Assembly (NCBI RefSeq): GCF_015352955.1
Contig: NZ_JACYOX010000013.1
Location: 1 to 64,000 of the forward strand
Reading direction: 5' to 3'
DNA length: 64,000 bases
From: Noviherbaspirillum soli
Lineage (GTDB): Bacteria; Pseudomonadota; Gammaproteobacteria; Burkholderiales; Burkholderiaceae_D
Positions 33,446 to 43,550 of the stretch are shown here, in pieces. Position numbers and translations under genes: made by a program. The notes below the pieces were generated by a model, which saw only the letters and a list, made by a program, of their open reading frames with translations, searched no databases and was not told the origin of the DNA. Each line of letters starts with the position of its first letter. Position 1 is the first letter of the stretch.

Positions 33446-33477
33446 GGCGCCGTCCCAAGATAGGAAGAGTGACAAAG

Positions 33478-33810
33478 ATGAACCAGGCAGTCGAAACACA
33501 AAACCAAACCCCATGCAATTGCCGTCGCTGTGGCTTCGACCTCGAAAGCGACGACTTCGAATATCAGGAGCGGCTCGAAATCAACTTCCGGGCCGGCTAC
33601 GCCTCGGTGTTCGGCGATGAGAACGTCGTTCGCACAGTGCTATGCCAGAACTGCGTGAAAGACGTACTTGGCCAGTGGCTGGAGATCGTCGAAGACGACG
33701 ATGGCCATCAGGTCGCTGTGGCTCAGCCGCTGGGCGCGTATCAGCCTCACCAGGTCAGGCAAACCGACGTCAGACAAATCGACATCGACTTCGACGCGGA
33801 CAAATTTTAA
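33478..33810 (+). CDS. Zinc-ribbon-like hypothetical protein
   Basis: A 110-residue protein with two Cys pairs, CNCRRCGFDL (near residue 15) and VLCQNCVKDVLGQW (near 55), spaced to form a zinc ribbon. The C-terminus is acidic (QIDIDFDADKF). ATG 33478 is chosen over GTG 33469, since AGGAAG is too close to the latter. Probably nucleic-acid or protein binding; unrecognised. Confidence 0.6.
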   Translation: MNQAVETQNQTPCNCRRCGFDLESDDFEYQERLEINFRAGYASVFGDENVVRTVLCQNCVKDVLGQWLEIVEDDDGHQVAVAQPLGAYQPHQVRQTDVRQIDIDFDADKF

Positions 33811-33932
33811 CGCCCCCATCCTGGCGTGCGCCGGCGCCGGTCCCGCGCTATTCGAAATGCCACGCCCAAAGGCCGGTTTACAGCCTTGTGCGTCCGGACT
33901 GCCAGCATGAAATCGGCGATCAAACTCAGCAT
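33807..33932 (-). CDS. Very small basic protein, 41 residues
   Basis: MLSLIADFMLAVRTHKAVNR... ending in an Arg-rich tail (ARDRRRRTPGWGR). Its support is a near-perfect ribosome binding site, GAGGAGGT, five bases before ATG 33932, and its stop overlaps the stop of the opposite gene by a few bases. A short hydrophobic N-terminal helix plus basic tail resembles small toxins or leader peptides. No family. Confidence 0.45.
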   Translation of the reverse strand: MLSLIADFMLAVRTHKAVNRPLGVAFRIARDRRRRTPGWGR

Positions 33933-34000
33933 TTCATACCTCCTCAAAAACAGAGAGTCGATGAAATAATACTATCGGCTCCTGCCAGTTCCCGCAAGCA

Positions 34001-34035
34001 ATAAAAAACCTCCAGCGTCCGAAGACGTGGAGGTT
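34001..34035 (-). terminator. Minus-strand terminator after PemK-like gene
   Basis: On the minus strand AACCTCCACGTC (34035-34024) pairs with the arm at 34019-34007 (one unpaired base), then runs into T6ATT. It starts nine bases after the PemK-like stop. Confidence 0.8.
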
Positions 34036-34043
34036 GGTACTGG

Positions 34044-34454
34044 TTAAAACCGGGCGGCGCGCATAGTTTCGACTGCGCGAGCCATGTGCGGAGCCAGTGA
34101 CTCCGACAATTCGCCCATTTTCGGGCATTGGCCAAACCGACGCTTGTGAGGAACAACGAACCATTCCTCATTCAGCGTCAGCCAGTGCTTGCGGCACAGG
34201 GCAAACTTGGTCGGCTTGCACAGGCCTGCCATGTCCATCGACACTGCATCATCCACCCGGAATTCACCAGGATAAAGCTGCTCGGTCCTTTGCGACGTGC
34301 CATAGGCGACGTACACGCGGTTCCCGTCTTTGGACACGTCCACCACCAGCGCCGGCCGGATCTTCGGGCCAGGGCAGGTTGCAGCAAGTGCTTCAGGGAA
34401 TTTGCAAAATACAATGTCGCCAGGAACAGGTTGAAAGGGAGTAGCTCGTTTCAT
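34044..34454 (-). CDS. PemK/MazF-like protein
   Basis: A 136-residue protein. The SH3-like toxin fold is suggested by VPGDIVFCKFPE (about 10-21), GPKIRPALVVDVSKDG (about 29-44) and VYVAYGTSQR, typical of PemK/MazF endoribonucleases and relatives. CRKHWLTLN is also as in that family. No antitoxin-sized gene adjoins it upstream, so if it is a toxin it is orphaned, or it is a non-toxic member. A terminator follows at once. Confidence 0.65.
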   Translation of the reverse strand: MKRATPFQPVPGDIVFCKFPEALAATCPGPKIRPALVVDVSKDGNRVYVAYGTSQRTEQLYPGEFRVDDAVSMDMAGLCKPTKFALCRKHWLTLNEEWFVVPHKRRFGQCPKMGELSESLAPHMARAVETMRAARF

Positions 34455-34591
34455 GATGCATCCTTAGGAGAGAGACAACACCAGCGAAAATTCGCGTTAG
34501 TCAGATATCCGGGAATGCAGAACGCCCTTGTATAAAACGCGGGAATGACGGCACAGGCAGAGTCACCCCCTCAGAAGAGGATGAATGTGGC

Positions 34592-34628
34592 AAAACAAAA
34601 AGCCCTCAACGTCCAGGACGCGAGGGCT
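34592..34628 (-). terminator. Minus-strand terminator
   Basis: AGCCCTC (34628-34622) pairs with GAGGGCT (34607-34601) on the minus strand, with an inner CGTCC/GGACG stem, then TTTTTGTTTT. It ends the broken 34671-35062 gene. Confidence 0.8.
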
Positions 34629-34670
34629 GCGGTTAAAGGTGCTTCGGTTAGAACGGAGGAGTTTTGTTGC

Positions 34671-35062
34671 TTAGAATTCCAGAGTGTCGAGCGTGCTCTG
34701 CTGGGCCGCGTCGATGGCAGCAAAATGCGCCCGCTGCAGCCGCTCGATCTCGGCGGCGATCAGTGCTCCGGCGACCACCAGCTGCCGCATCCGGGTGTTG
34801 GTTCCCAATATCTCAGTCGGCCATTCGGCGGGCCAGAGATTGCAGACCTCACCAGTCGCCTCCGCGCTTCTGACTTGCGTGCTGCCCAGCGCAAAGCAGG
34901 CAGCGACCGCCGCGAGTTCACCGGCCGAATGCTGATCGTCATGGGCCGCGTCGTACCCCATGGCAGTTGCACCTGGCGTTCTGCCGTGATCATCTCAATC
35001 GGCGATTTCCCGTTTGTCCGGTGCGTCGCACTAACGCGCTTTTGTTCCTGAGCCTTCAACAT
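34671..35062 (-). pseudogene. Phage/plasmid-type hypothetical gene, frameshifted
   Basis: The frame from ATG 35062 gives MLKAQEQKRV... to PIEMITAERQVQL. A one-base shift near 34955-34965 is needed to continue as GYDAAHDDQHSAGELAAVAA and on to LVVAGALIAAEIERLQRA. Together they match a common phage and plasmid protein pattern (IxxERxxQ ... HDDxHxxGELAxAA ... LVxAGALIxAEIERLxR) of unknown function. Without the shift only a 96-residue C-terminal piece could be made from the internal ATG 34961. Confidence 0.6.
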
Positions 35063-35262
35063 ACATTCTCTAACTGATTTTTTGCATCATCCACCGGATG
35101 TATCCACTCGGCTATTGGGGCGCCGATCGCCACTTCCTCGTGACGCCGGTAATGGCGGCTGTCAAAGAAAGCGGAGATTCGGATTGGCCGCGAGCGTGGC
35201 TTCGATGGACCTTTGCTTGCGATCTTCAAAATATGCTTTTCTGGCATCACGGTTTTCAACAA
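35056..35262 (-). CDS. Possible small gene between two cargo genes
   Basis: A 68-codon frame whose stop overlaps the ATG at 35062 (ATGTTGA), a sign of coupling. Its C-terminal part (FDSRHYRRHEEVAIGAPIAEW) looks protein-like, but the first half overlaps the end of the 35162 gene in another frame and there is no clear ribosome binding site. Start uncertain; may be chance. Confidence 0.3.
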   Translation of the reverse strand: MLKTVMPEKHILKIASKGPSKPRSRPIRISAFFDSRHYRRHEEVAIGAPIAEWIHPVDDAKNQLENVC

Positions 35263-35509
35263 CTGTTAAAACCGGGTTGGGCTCGCCCAGTTCCTGCAAC
35301 ATTGCCATGGCAAGGTCACGGTATGCATCCCGTTCAGCGCTTACCTCCAAGATGCGCTGGTTAGCAATCTTTAATGAAATTTCGTGCTGCTCACGAGCGC
35401 ACCTTTCCCAATACGCTTCCGTTGCCGCTGCCCTGGCGGCGCGTTTTGCCATATCAGAGCCAGATGCCTCGGCAAAGTACATCGAGCTGTAATCAAATCC
35501 ATCACTCAT
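35162..35509 (-). CDS. Hypothetical protein, 115 residues
   Basis: MSDGFDYSSMYFAEASGSDM, then an Ala/Arg-rich helix and a long charged helix (ISLKIANQRILEVSAERDAYRDLAMAMLQEL). Mostly coiled and soluble. AAGGAAACA lies upstream of the ATG. The TAATTCTA-type sequence also found before the tra operons occurs about 30 bp upstream (35540-35547). Unrecognised. Confidence 0.6.
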   Translation of the reverse strand: MSDGFDYSSMYFAEASGSDMAKRAARAAATEAYWERCAREQHEISLKIANQRILEVSAERDAYRDLAMAMLQELGEPNPVLTVVENRDARKAYFEDRKQRSIEATLAANPNLRFL

Positions 35510-35555
35510 GATTGTTTCCTTCTACGTTCCCAATGCTGTTAATTCTACGTATTAG

Positions 35556-37701
<2,146 letters not shown>

Positions 37702-37742
37702 AGGGATCGAGCCGCCTGCAAATCAGGCGGCGCAACTCCAGG

Positions 37743-38294
37743 CTACAGTAGAGGAGTAGGGCGGTGGACCACTGTGGCCGCCCGCACCATGTCTTTTGAA
37801 CGCCCGTATTTTTCGTAGACGCGCGAGCGTACCGCCTCAATCACTTCCTTCCCGTACGGCGTTTCCAACTGCATTTTCAGGGCGTCGTAAAACACTCTGG
37901 AGACATGGGCGGAATACATCACCATTCGTTTCCCCAGCACGACCCCGGTATCCGCGTCGACCAGCACCAGTGCCAGTGACAGGTGCATGCCTGGATACCA
38001 TTCATGAAGCTGCCACTGCTCTGGCGGGAGCAGGTTGACCGACGCGGCCTGATCGGACCACTCGTAAAAACCCTCAATGCGAACCAGGACAAACGGTACC
38101 AGGCAGTCAACAAACAAGCCCATGTGAACTGATCCGGCATGAAAGGCGTCGAGTTCGCCTGCTGTTACGCCACGCTGGTTGATTTGCAAGAGGTGGTGTC
38201 CCTCGATGCCTGTGTCATACCGGTATTGCACGGTAGCAGGATTCCATCGGACCCGGCTGCTGCAAAACGGCTGCCCGACTTCCATTCCCCACAT
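37743..38294 (-). CDS. Hypothetical protein, 183 residues
   Basis: Unrecognised. It contains RGVTAGELDAFHAGSVHMGL, PFVLVRIEGFYEWSDQA, EWYPGMHLSLALVLVDADTG and VFYDALKMQLETPYG. No signal peptide or membrane helix. The start may be Met 1 or Met 4. It is convergent with ligA (42 bp between stops) and divergent from the primase gene, so it is a single-gene unit in the replication/repair zone. Confidence 0.55.
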   Translation of the reverse strand: MWGMEVGQPFCSSRVRWNPATVQYRYDTGIEGHHLLQINQRGVTAGELDAFHAGSVHMGLFVDCLVPFVLVRIEGFYEWSDQAASVNLLPPEQWQLHEWYPGMHLSLALVLVDADTGVVLGKRMVMYSAHVSRVFYDALKMQLETPYGKEVIEAVRSRVYEKYGRSKDMVRAATVVHRPTPLL

Positions 38295-38575
38295 CAGCCA
38301 GCACTCCCAGGTTCGCCAGAGCGTCCGAACACCACAACAAAACGGCCAGTTTGACCAGCCATTTCAACGCGCCAGCACATCAACGCCTTGCTTTCTTTTT
38401 CATCCACGACAATAATCCTTCCTGTATTATTTATGCATGACAAGTGCGCATAATACGCGGATGATCTATATCCTGACAACACATGATTTCGCCACAAGAA
38501 GCAATAAACGATCTTATACATCCACGAAAAGCATCTCCGTCTATCAGGGTTATTTTCTTTTAGAGGGAGGTCAAC

Positions 38576-39622
38576 ATGACACACAACGCAGGACCACGAA
38601 TGGAAAAAGTGAAATTTTCGGAAGTCCGGCAGCTTGTTCAACTGACATGGTTCTTTGAATACGTGTTGGGCGCACCACCCAAGCAGATGAACGGCACGAT
38701 CCGCTACCACATGTGCCCGAACCCGCAATGCGGGGAATCCTCCAAGCATTCGGTGAAGGTCTCGGTGGAAGAAAACCGCTGGCGTTGTTTTGCCTGTGGC
38801 GAAAGAGGCGATGTCATTGATGCGGCTGCGGCGTTCTGGGGGATTTCACCTCGTGACGCAGCGCTAAAGCTCATCGGTGCAGACCCGGATGTGATGAAAT
38901 CCTATGTGCCGCCCAAACCGAAACCGGTCGTTCCCAGGGACGATACGGCAATCGGTGTCGTGGTGGATGCCTTGCTGGCGGCCGGGCGCAAGCCTGACGA
39001 CGGGATGCTCTCTTATCTCAACGGTCGGGGTATCTCGACGCCACTGGCAATGGAAGCGATCCGGCGCGGCATCATGGTGACGTTGCCGACCAATCCCAAT
39101 TCTGCCAAGGAGCTGCTGTACGACCTGGTAGGGGAAGCGGCATTAATCAAGGCAGGAATGCTGCGCGAAGACGCCAAAGCGCCAGCGATCGCGTTTCGAC
39201 CCCTGGTTTTCATTTCCAAAGGCAGTCGGACCGCAGAATTTCGCCTCTCCCGCCCCGCAAAGGAGGATGAAGTGAAATCGTTGCGGTACGGCGATGTGAC
39301 GCCATGGGCCTGGAAAGGTGCCGATAGCAGTCGCGTCATGATTACAGAAGGTTGTATCGATCTGTTGTCAGCGGTGCAAATGGGTACCAAGCGAAGCATC
39401 ATCGGCTTGCCGGGATGCGTCAACTGGCAGCCGGAGTGGTTTCACAAGCTCAAAGGCCGTAATGTACTTGTGGCGCTGGATAACGATGAGCGTGGACAAA
39501 GTGCCACGGCAAAGCTGGTTCCCGTACTCCAGGCAGTCGGAGCGGAAGTCGGCGTCTATGGTCTCCCGGCCGGTGTGGGTGACTTGAATGAGCAGCTGCA
39601 GGCGCAACTGGGTCTGTCTTAG
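38576..39622 (+). CDS. DNA primase-like protein (CHC2 finger plus Toprim)
   Basis: A 348-residue protein. An N-terminal zinc finger (YHMCPNPQCGESS ... RWRCFACGERGD, about 45-85) resembles the CHC2 finger of DnaG but with Cys-x4-Cys. A Toprim domain follows: VMITEGCIDLLSAVQMG (catalytic Glu near 250) and VLVALDNDERGQ (Asp-x-Asp near 300). It is shorter than DnaG and lacks a helicase-binding domain, as in element primases that prime the incoming strand. AGGGAGGT precedes ATG 38576. Own terminator at 39655. Confidence 0.85.
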   Translation: MTHNAGPRMEKVKFSEVRQLVQLTWFFEYVLGAPPKQMNGTIRYHMCPNPQCGESSKHSVKVSVEENRWRCFACGERGDVIDAAAAFWGISPRDAALKLIGADPDVMKSYVPPKPKPVVPRDDTAIGVVVDALLAAGRKPDDGMLSYLNGRGISTPLAMEAIRRGIMVTLPTNPNSAKELLYDLVGEAALIKAGMLREDAKAPAIAFRPLVFISKGSRTAEFRLSRPAKEDEVKSLRYGDVTPWAWKGADSSRVMITEGCIDLLSAVQMGTKRSIIGLPGCVNWQPEWFHKLKGRNVLVALDNDERGQSATAKLVPVLQAVGAEVGVYGLPAGVGDLNEQLQAQLGLS

Positions 39623-39654
39623 TACTCGTCTTTTAACCGCATCACAGTAGTTCA

Positions 39655-39693
39655 AATGCCCCGTGGTCTTCATGACTCACGGGGCATTTTTTA
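39655..39693. terminator. Bidirectional terminator
   Basis: AAATGCCCCGTG (39655-39666) pairs with CACGGGGCATTT (39678-39689), then TTTTAT. It separates the primase gene (plus) from the minus-strand traD unit. Confidence 0.85.
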
Positions 39694-39710
39694 TGCGCAG
39701 CGCAGGTGTG

Positions 39711-40379
39711 TCAGAACATCCTGGACCAGGAGACGTTGTGAATCGCCCGCTTGTAGGCCGAGGTCTCCAGATCATGGCCGCGGACAATCGGATTTCTTCC
39801 TGTCAGGTACCAGTAATCGCCCTGCTGCGACATGAAATACTTGTTGCCCAGCAGCTCGAGCGCGCGAATGTAATTGTCCGGGGCCTTTTCCATGCCGGAC
39901 GCGATCCGGAGCAGTTCGACGGCACGTATACCCGGCTTCATCCATGCGGCCCTGGCCAGGTCAATTCCCTCATCGCCGCATAGCATGTAGATTTCATCAG
40001 CCACAATCGGCGGCAGCGGCTCGATCAGGAAAGGAAATTCAATCGGCAGGACGTACCAGGTGCGCCAGAACTCGTAATGAATGCGCAGGCGCAGCACATC
40101 CTTGCGCGTGCCCAGATTGGCGCAGCACCGCTCGAAAGTAAAAGGCGTATCGGGACGTCCGAACACCCACTCGGCCGCTTTCAGCACTTCGGCCGGCTTA
40201 CGCTTTTTGTCGAACAGCGCCAGGATGTTGGCCCGCACCATCATGAAGGAGATCCGCTCCCCGCCTTCCTCGAAGTCTTCCTCCGTGAAGGTCCTTAGGG
40301 TGTCTTCCTTTTTTCTTCTTTTGGATCCTCCAATGCCTGATAGATTACTGAGCGCGGCGATAGCAAGTTCTTGATCCAT
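39711..40379 (-). CDS. Hypothetical protein, last gene of traD unit
   Basis: Core stretches: FMMVRANILALFDKKRKPAE, AEWVFGRPDTPFTFERCCANLG, LRIHYEFWRTWYVLPIEFPF and ELLGNKYFMSQQGDYWYLTGRNP. Unrecognised; possibly an inner-membrane-associated transfer protein. The frame is open back to 40760; ATG 40379 (MDQELAIAALSNL) is chosen, ATG 40244 is an alternative. With 40379 it overlaps the 40295-40573 gene by 85 bp. Confidence 0.55.
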   Translation of the reverse strand: MDQELAIAALSNLSGIGGSKRRKKEDTLRTFTEEDFEEGGERISFMMVRANILALFDKKRKPAEVLKAAEWVFGRPDTPFTFERCCANLGTRKDVLRLRIHYEFWRTWYVLPIEFPFLIEPLPPIVADEIYMLCGDEGIDLARAAWMKPGIRAVELLRIASGMEKAPDNYIRALELLGNKYFMSQQGDYWYLTGRNPIVRGHDLETSAYKRAIHNVSWSRMF

Positions 40380-40573
40380 AGGCGATATGCCGACGATGTT
40401 TTCTTCACCGTCCACAATCCCCACGTCCCCATCACTTTCCCCATCGCCGAGATCAGCGGCATTAAGACCTTGCCAAAGATCGTCGTTATTAAGGCCCGCA
40501 AGAAAGGCACGCACAGCATCAGGAGCAGTATCACCGTCCCGATGACCAGTATCACTTTCAAATCCGAATTCAT
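40295..40573 (-). CDS. Small membrane protein downstream of TraD
   Basis: A 92-residue protein with one or two hydrophobic N-terminal helices (VILVIGTVILLLMLCVPFLR, LITTIFGKVLMPLISAMGKV) and a basic, charged tail (EDPKEEKRKTP). It starts 27 bp after the traD stop with GAAGAAGTGA upstream. It overlaps the frame of the next gene on the same strand. It looks more protein-like than the acidic frame it overlaps. Function unknown; position suggests a partner of the coupling protein. Confidence 0.6.
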   Translation of the reverse strand: MNSDLKVILVIGTVILLLMLCVPFLRALITTIFGKVLMPLISAMGKVMGTWGLWTVKKTSSAYRLWIKNLLSPRSVIYQALEDPKEEKRKTP

Positions 40574-40599
40574 GTGTCACTTCTTCCATGGTTGTTGCG

Positions 40600-42363
40600 T
40601 TATTCATTTGCCAATTCCCTTGCCATTTCCCGGCTGCTTTCCTGTTTGCCGCCACCGAGGTACTTGTTGCTGTTCTTGAAGTAGTCGGCACCGACCACCG
40701 TCTTTTTCCGCTTGTGCGCAAGGTCGAGCTTGCCCATCGCGACACCCGTTTTTTTGTCAATCGCGATCATCGGCACCCGTATGTTGAAAAGCGTGTCGCC
40801 GCCGTAGAGGACAATGCATTCCCCCTTGCCGAGGGACTTGAGTTCATCCGGCGAGACGCGGTGTCTTTCCTCCAGCTTCGCCGTCGTCGTCATGCCGGCG
40901 CCATCGCCTACATTTCCGCTTGGTGCAATCGTCGCTGCTGCCTGGCTCTCCGAGGAGCTTTGGGAAGTGGCCATCTGCATTGTCTCGGCCATCTTCATGC
41001 CGATCAGGTCGGCCGCTTCTTCGGCTGACTTTTGGGAACCCAGCTTGAAGAAGATCTTGGTCCAGGTATTCCCCATGACCATTTCCTTGAAATCGTCCGA
41101 CACCACTTCGAGGTTGGCGAGTGTTTGCGCGGCCGGGAAGAGGGAGATCGCCGCAGAACGCGCCTGCTCGAAGGGGCGTGCCAGCGACTGGACCGCATAG
41201 CTGCCCACCTCATCCATGAAGGTCAGGAAGGGCGGGTTGGGGCGCTCCGCTTCCGGCAGCGCCTGCACCCAGGAGATGGCCGTGCGAAGGTCGCCCAGGA
41301 GCATCTTGCCGAAGTTGGATGCCGCTTCGTTCTTCCCCATGGTGGGCAGGGCCGCATAGATGATCTTTTTGGACCGAATCGCCTCAAACAGGTCAATCTC
41401 CGGCGTGTACGTATTGAGCACCGTCCCGAATTTCCCGGTGCCGAACATGTACATCCTGCCGCCGACCCCACCAAACGTCTCCTTCATCCGTTTGATGTCG
41501 ACCATGTTTTCAGCGCCGCTGCCAGGCTTGCCGCCGCCCTTGTATTGCTCCAGAAAGAGCGACAGGTTCTTTGTTGCGGAATGGTTCGGCACGGTTTTCT
41601 TGAGCTTTGTCTCCAGCTCCTCGATCGCCTTGTGATTCATCAGCAGAATCGTGAAGTCGATGAAGTTGTACGACAGGCCCGCCGCCTGCAGCGCAGCAAC
41701 CAGCGTCGTAATGCCCTGATTGGCCGACTGCTTGTAATGGTCCGCGCCCGGATTGTTTTCCGTCGACGGTATCAGCGACAGGATGCGGGCGGCAATCTCG
41801 TCCGGATCACCTCTCAGGATGGGGTTGTAGGTATGGCTGGTATCGGGGTCGCCTGGATTGAGGATCAACAGGTCATCCTCGCGGCCGGCCCACCGGCAGT
41901 ACTGGTAGATTGTCTGGATGTCGTCGGCATTCATTTTTCCGTCGATGAACATCAGGCCGCCACCGCGCTGGATTTGCTGGAACATGAGCAATTTGCCAAG
42001 AACGGTCTTGCCGACGCCCGACTGCCCGAGTATGAAACCGTGGCGCATCAGGTCTTCATCGGGAATGTGCACCGGCTGTCCGGTGTCGGTGCTAAAACCG
42101 ACCAGTAGTCCATCAGGACGCATCAGCTCTGTTGCGGACTGGAGGGACAACGAGGACCCGAGCAGGTTTTTCGCACGCCACTTTTCAAACATTCGGTTGG
42201 CAATCGAGGCACTGCCCAATGCCGCCAACGTCGCTCCGCAGCCAACGAAACCTCCCGCGAGCGCCGAGGCCGTCGTGACCAGAGAACTCGCGCCGATGGC
42301 AGACAACGATGCCGTGTCGGACGCGCCGCCCAGTCGCACCTTGTAAAAATCTTTCAAATTCAT
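40600..42363 (-). CDS. traD: TraD, conjugative coupling protein
   Basis: A 587-residue VirD4/TraD ATPase. ATG 42363 is chosen because it is preceded by GAGGAA. Weak N-terminal membrane segments (ASSLVTTASALAGGFVGCGA) are followed by Walker A GQSGVGKT (about 135), Walker B FLTFMDEVGSYA (about 375) and a TraD/TraG-like C-terminal RecA fold. It links the relaxosome to the transfer channel. A strong terminator precedes it (42384-42419), so its promoter must lie in or after that hairpin, or be read through. Confidence 0.9.
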   Translation of the reverse strand: MNLKDFYKVRLGGASDTASLSAIGASSLVTTASALAGGFVGCGATLAALGSASIANRMFEKWRAKNLLGSSLSLQSATELMRPDGLLVGFSTDTGQPVHIPDEDLMRHGFILGQSGVGKTVLGKLLMFQQIQRGGGLMFIDGKMNADDIQTIYQYCRWAGREDDLLILNPGDPDTSHTYNPILRGDPDEIAARILSLIPSTENNPGADHYKQSANQGITTLVAALQAAGLSYNFIDFTILLMNHKAIEELETKLKKTVPNHSATKNLSLFLEQYKGGGKPGSGAENMVDIKRMKETFGGVGGRMYMFGTGKFGTVLNTYTPEIDLFEAIRSKKIIYAALPTMGKNEAASNFGKMLLGDLRTAISWVQALPEAERPNPPFLTFMDEVGSYAVQSLARPFEQARSAAISLFPAAQTLANLEVVSDDFKEMVMGNTWTKIFFKLGSQKSAEEAADLIGMKMAETMQMATSQSSSESQAAATIAPSGNVGDGAGMTTTAKLEERHRVSPDELKSLGKGECIVLYGGDTLFNIRVPMIAIDKKTGVAMGKLDLAHKRKKTVVGADYFKNSNKYLGGGKQESSREMARELANE

Positions 42364-42377
42364 TGAGGAATTCCTCA
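42364..42377 (-). promoter_or_regulatory. Palindrome covering traD ribosome binding site
   Basis: TGAGGAATTCCTCA is a perfect 14-bp palindrome directly before ATG 42363 and contains the GAGGAA ribosome binding site. It could bind a repressor or fold on the mRNA. Confidence 0.45.
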
Positions 42378-42383
42378 TCACGA

Positions 42384-42419
42384 CAAAAAAACCCCGCTCG
42401 CCAGGAAGGCGAGCGGGGT
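42384..42419 (-). terminator. Strong minus-strand terminator before traD
   Basis: ACCCCGCTCGCC (42419-42408 on the minus strand) pairs with the arm 42402-42391 over 12 bp, loop of five, then T7. It ends the annealing-protein gene at 42427 and insulates traD. Confidence 0.88.
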
Positions 42420-42426
42420 GGTGGAA

Positions 42427-43293
42427 TTACAAGAAGGAACCCATCATGCTGTCTACCGCGGGGACGGAACTCTCTGTGGCAGGCCGGGAAGGCTGAACCT
42501 GCATTTCAGGCATGGACAACAAGGTTGCGCGCTCCATATCCGACAGTTCGTTGTCGTTCTGGATAAAGAAACGCTTTCGCTCGACATCGCCGACTCCTTT
42601 CTGAATTTCCTCCTTGTAGTACTTGTAGCGTTCCGACAACGCCGAAGCCACGTTCGTACTTTGAGGAGCAGCCGTCGTTGCCCCTTGCGAGGTTGATGCT
42701 GAGGCCGCCGCCGTTGATCCGGCAACCGGCTGTGCTCGACCGCCAATCTGGCCGCTTTCCGCAAAATGCTCCCGAACCGCACTGACGTACTTCGAATCGT
42801 CGTACAGGCCCATATAAACGTCGGCACCAAACCCCAGCAGGGAAAGACACTTGGACGTCGCTTCCGTCACGCTTTTCTTGGGGGCTTCTTCATCGGTGAA
42901 CACGCCAGTTGCGGTACAGCCGACAAACTTCGTCTGGCCGAAATGCTCGATCGCACCGCGTTCGCCATTCCACCTGTACCAGAGCTCGATCCGGACAACG
43001 TGGATCTTTTCCGGTCCGAGATCGGACCCTTGCGCATTCCAGCCCATATGAGCGCCTTCTATATAGCGCTCATCCAGGATTTTCACGCCCCAGCCCAATC
43101 CCATCGGGCCGAATGCTTCGGTTGCCTTCTTTGCCTGGTAAGTGGCGTTGATGGCCGTGCCGCTGAAACCATCGCGGCGGGTGAAGTCCTTGGTGTACTT
43201 CGGGTCCGTCGCCTGGACGATCTCCCACAACGCGATATTGGATGTGCCCTGCGATGCCGACGCCTGCGCGTCCGTTGCTGCCTGATGACTCAT
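42427..43293 (-). CDS. Probable single-strand annealing protein (ERF/Rad52-like)
   Basis: A 288-residue protein. The N-terminal 175 residues show ATYQAKKATEAFGPMGLGWG, IELWYRWNGER and KKSVTEATSKCLSLLGFGAD, a pattern I associate with ERF/Rad52-type annealing proteins (FGxxGxGW, then KxAxTxAxxKxLxxLGFGxD). The C-terminal 110 residues are Ala/Ser/Thr/Gln-rich and disordered with a short helix. Such proteins give conjugative elements recombination or repair of incoming single strands. The family call is tentative. Confidence 0.55.
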   Translation of the reverse strand: MSHQAATDAQASASQGTSNIALWEIVQATDPKYTKDFTRRDGFSGTAINATYQAKKATEAFGPMGLGWGVKILDERYIEGAHMGWNAQGSDLGPEKIHVVRIELWYRWNGERGAIEHFGQTKFVGCTATGVFTDEEAPKKSVTEATSKCLSLLGFGADVYMGLYDDSKYVSAVREHFAESGQIGGRAQPVAGSTAAASASTSQGATTAAPQSTNVASALSERYKYYKEEIQKGVGDVERKRFFIQNDNELSDMERATLLSMPEMQVQPSRPATESSVPAVDSMMGSFL

Positions 43294-43403
43294 GTTTGCT
43301 CTCCTGAAGTGCTGCTAAGCGGAATTGCCTTGCTTGCTGATATGACTTACACCCCTGAATAAACGCACTGAGTCGCCACGGAAGCGAAAAATATTTTTAT
43401 CCG

Positions 43404-43485
43404 TAACAGGTGCATGTAATTCTACAGGCTTCTTTTTGTTGCGGCAAATCAAATATACACTTTGAATTATTATCGGCACCTGTTA
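43404..43485. promoter_or_regulatory. Inverted-repeat operator candidate between SSAP and tra operon
   Basis: TAACAGGTGC (43404-43413) and GCACCTGTTA (43476-43485) are exact inverted copies 62 bp apart in the divergent promoter region. GTAATTCTA follows the first arm (43416-43424). A similar TAACAGGT/TAATTCTA pair precedes dsbC. The arrangement would allow looping by one repressor over both promoters. Confidence 0.5.
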
Positions 43486-43550
43486 AAGTTGCTGCACAGT
43501 ATCAATTTAAATCCGGTTCGACCACGGCCACAGAACATAGGCATCCAGTA

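Noticed and set aside
40380-40760. N-terminal extension of the 39711 protein
   Set aside because: Acidic low-information sequence overlapping traD and a better membrane-protein frame.
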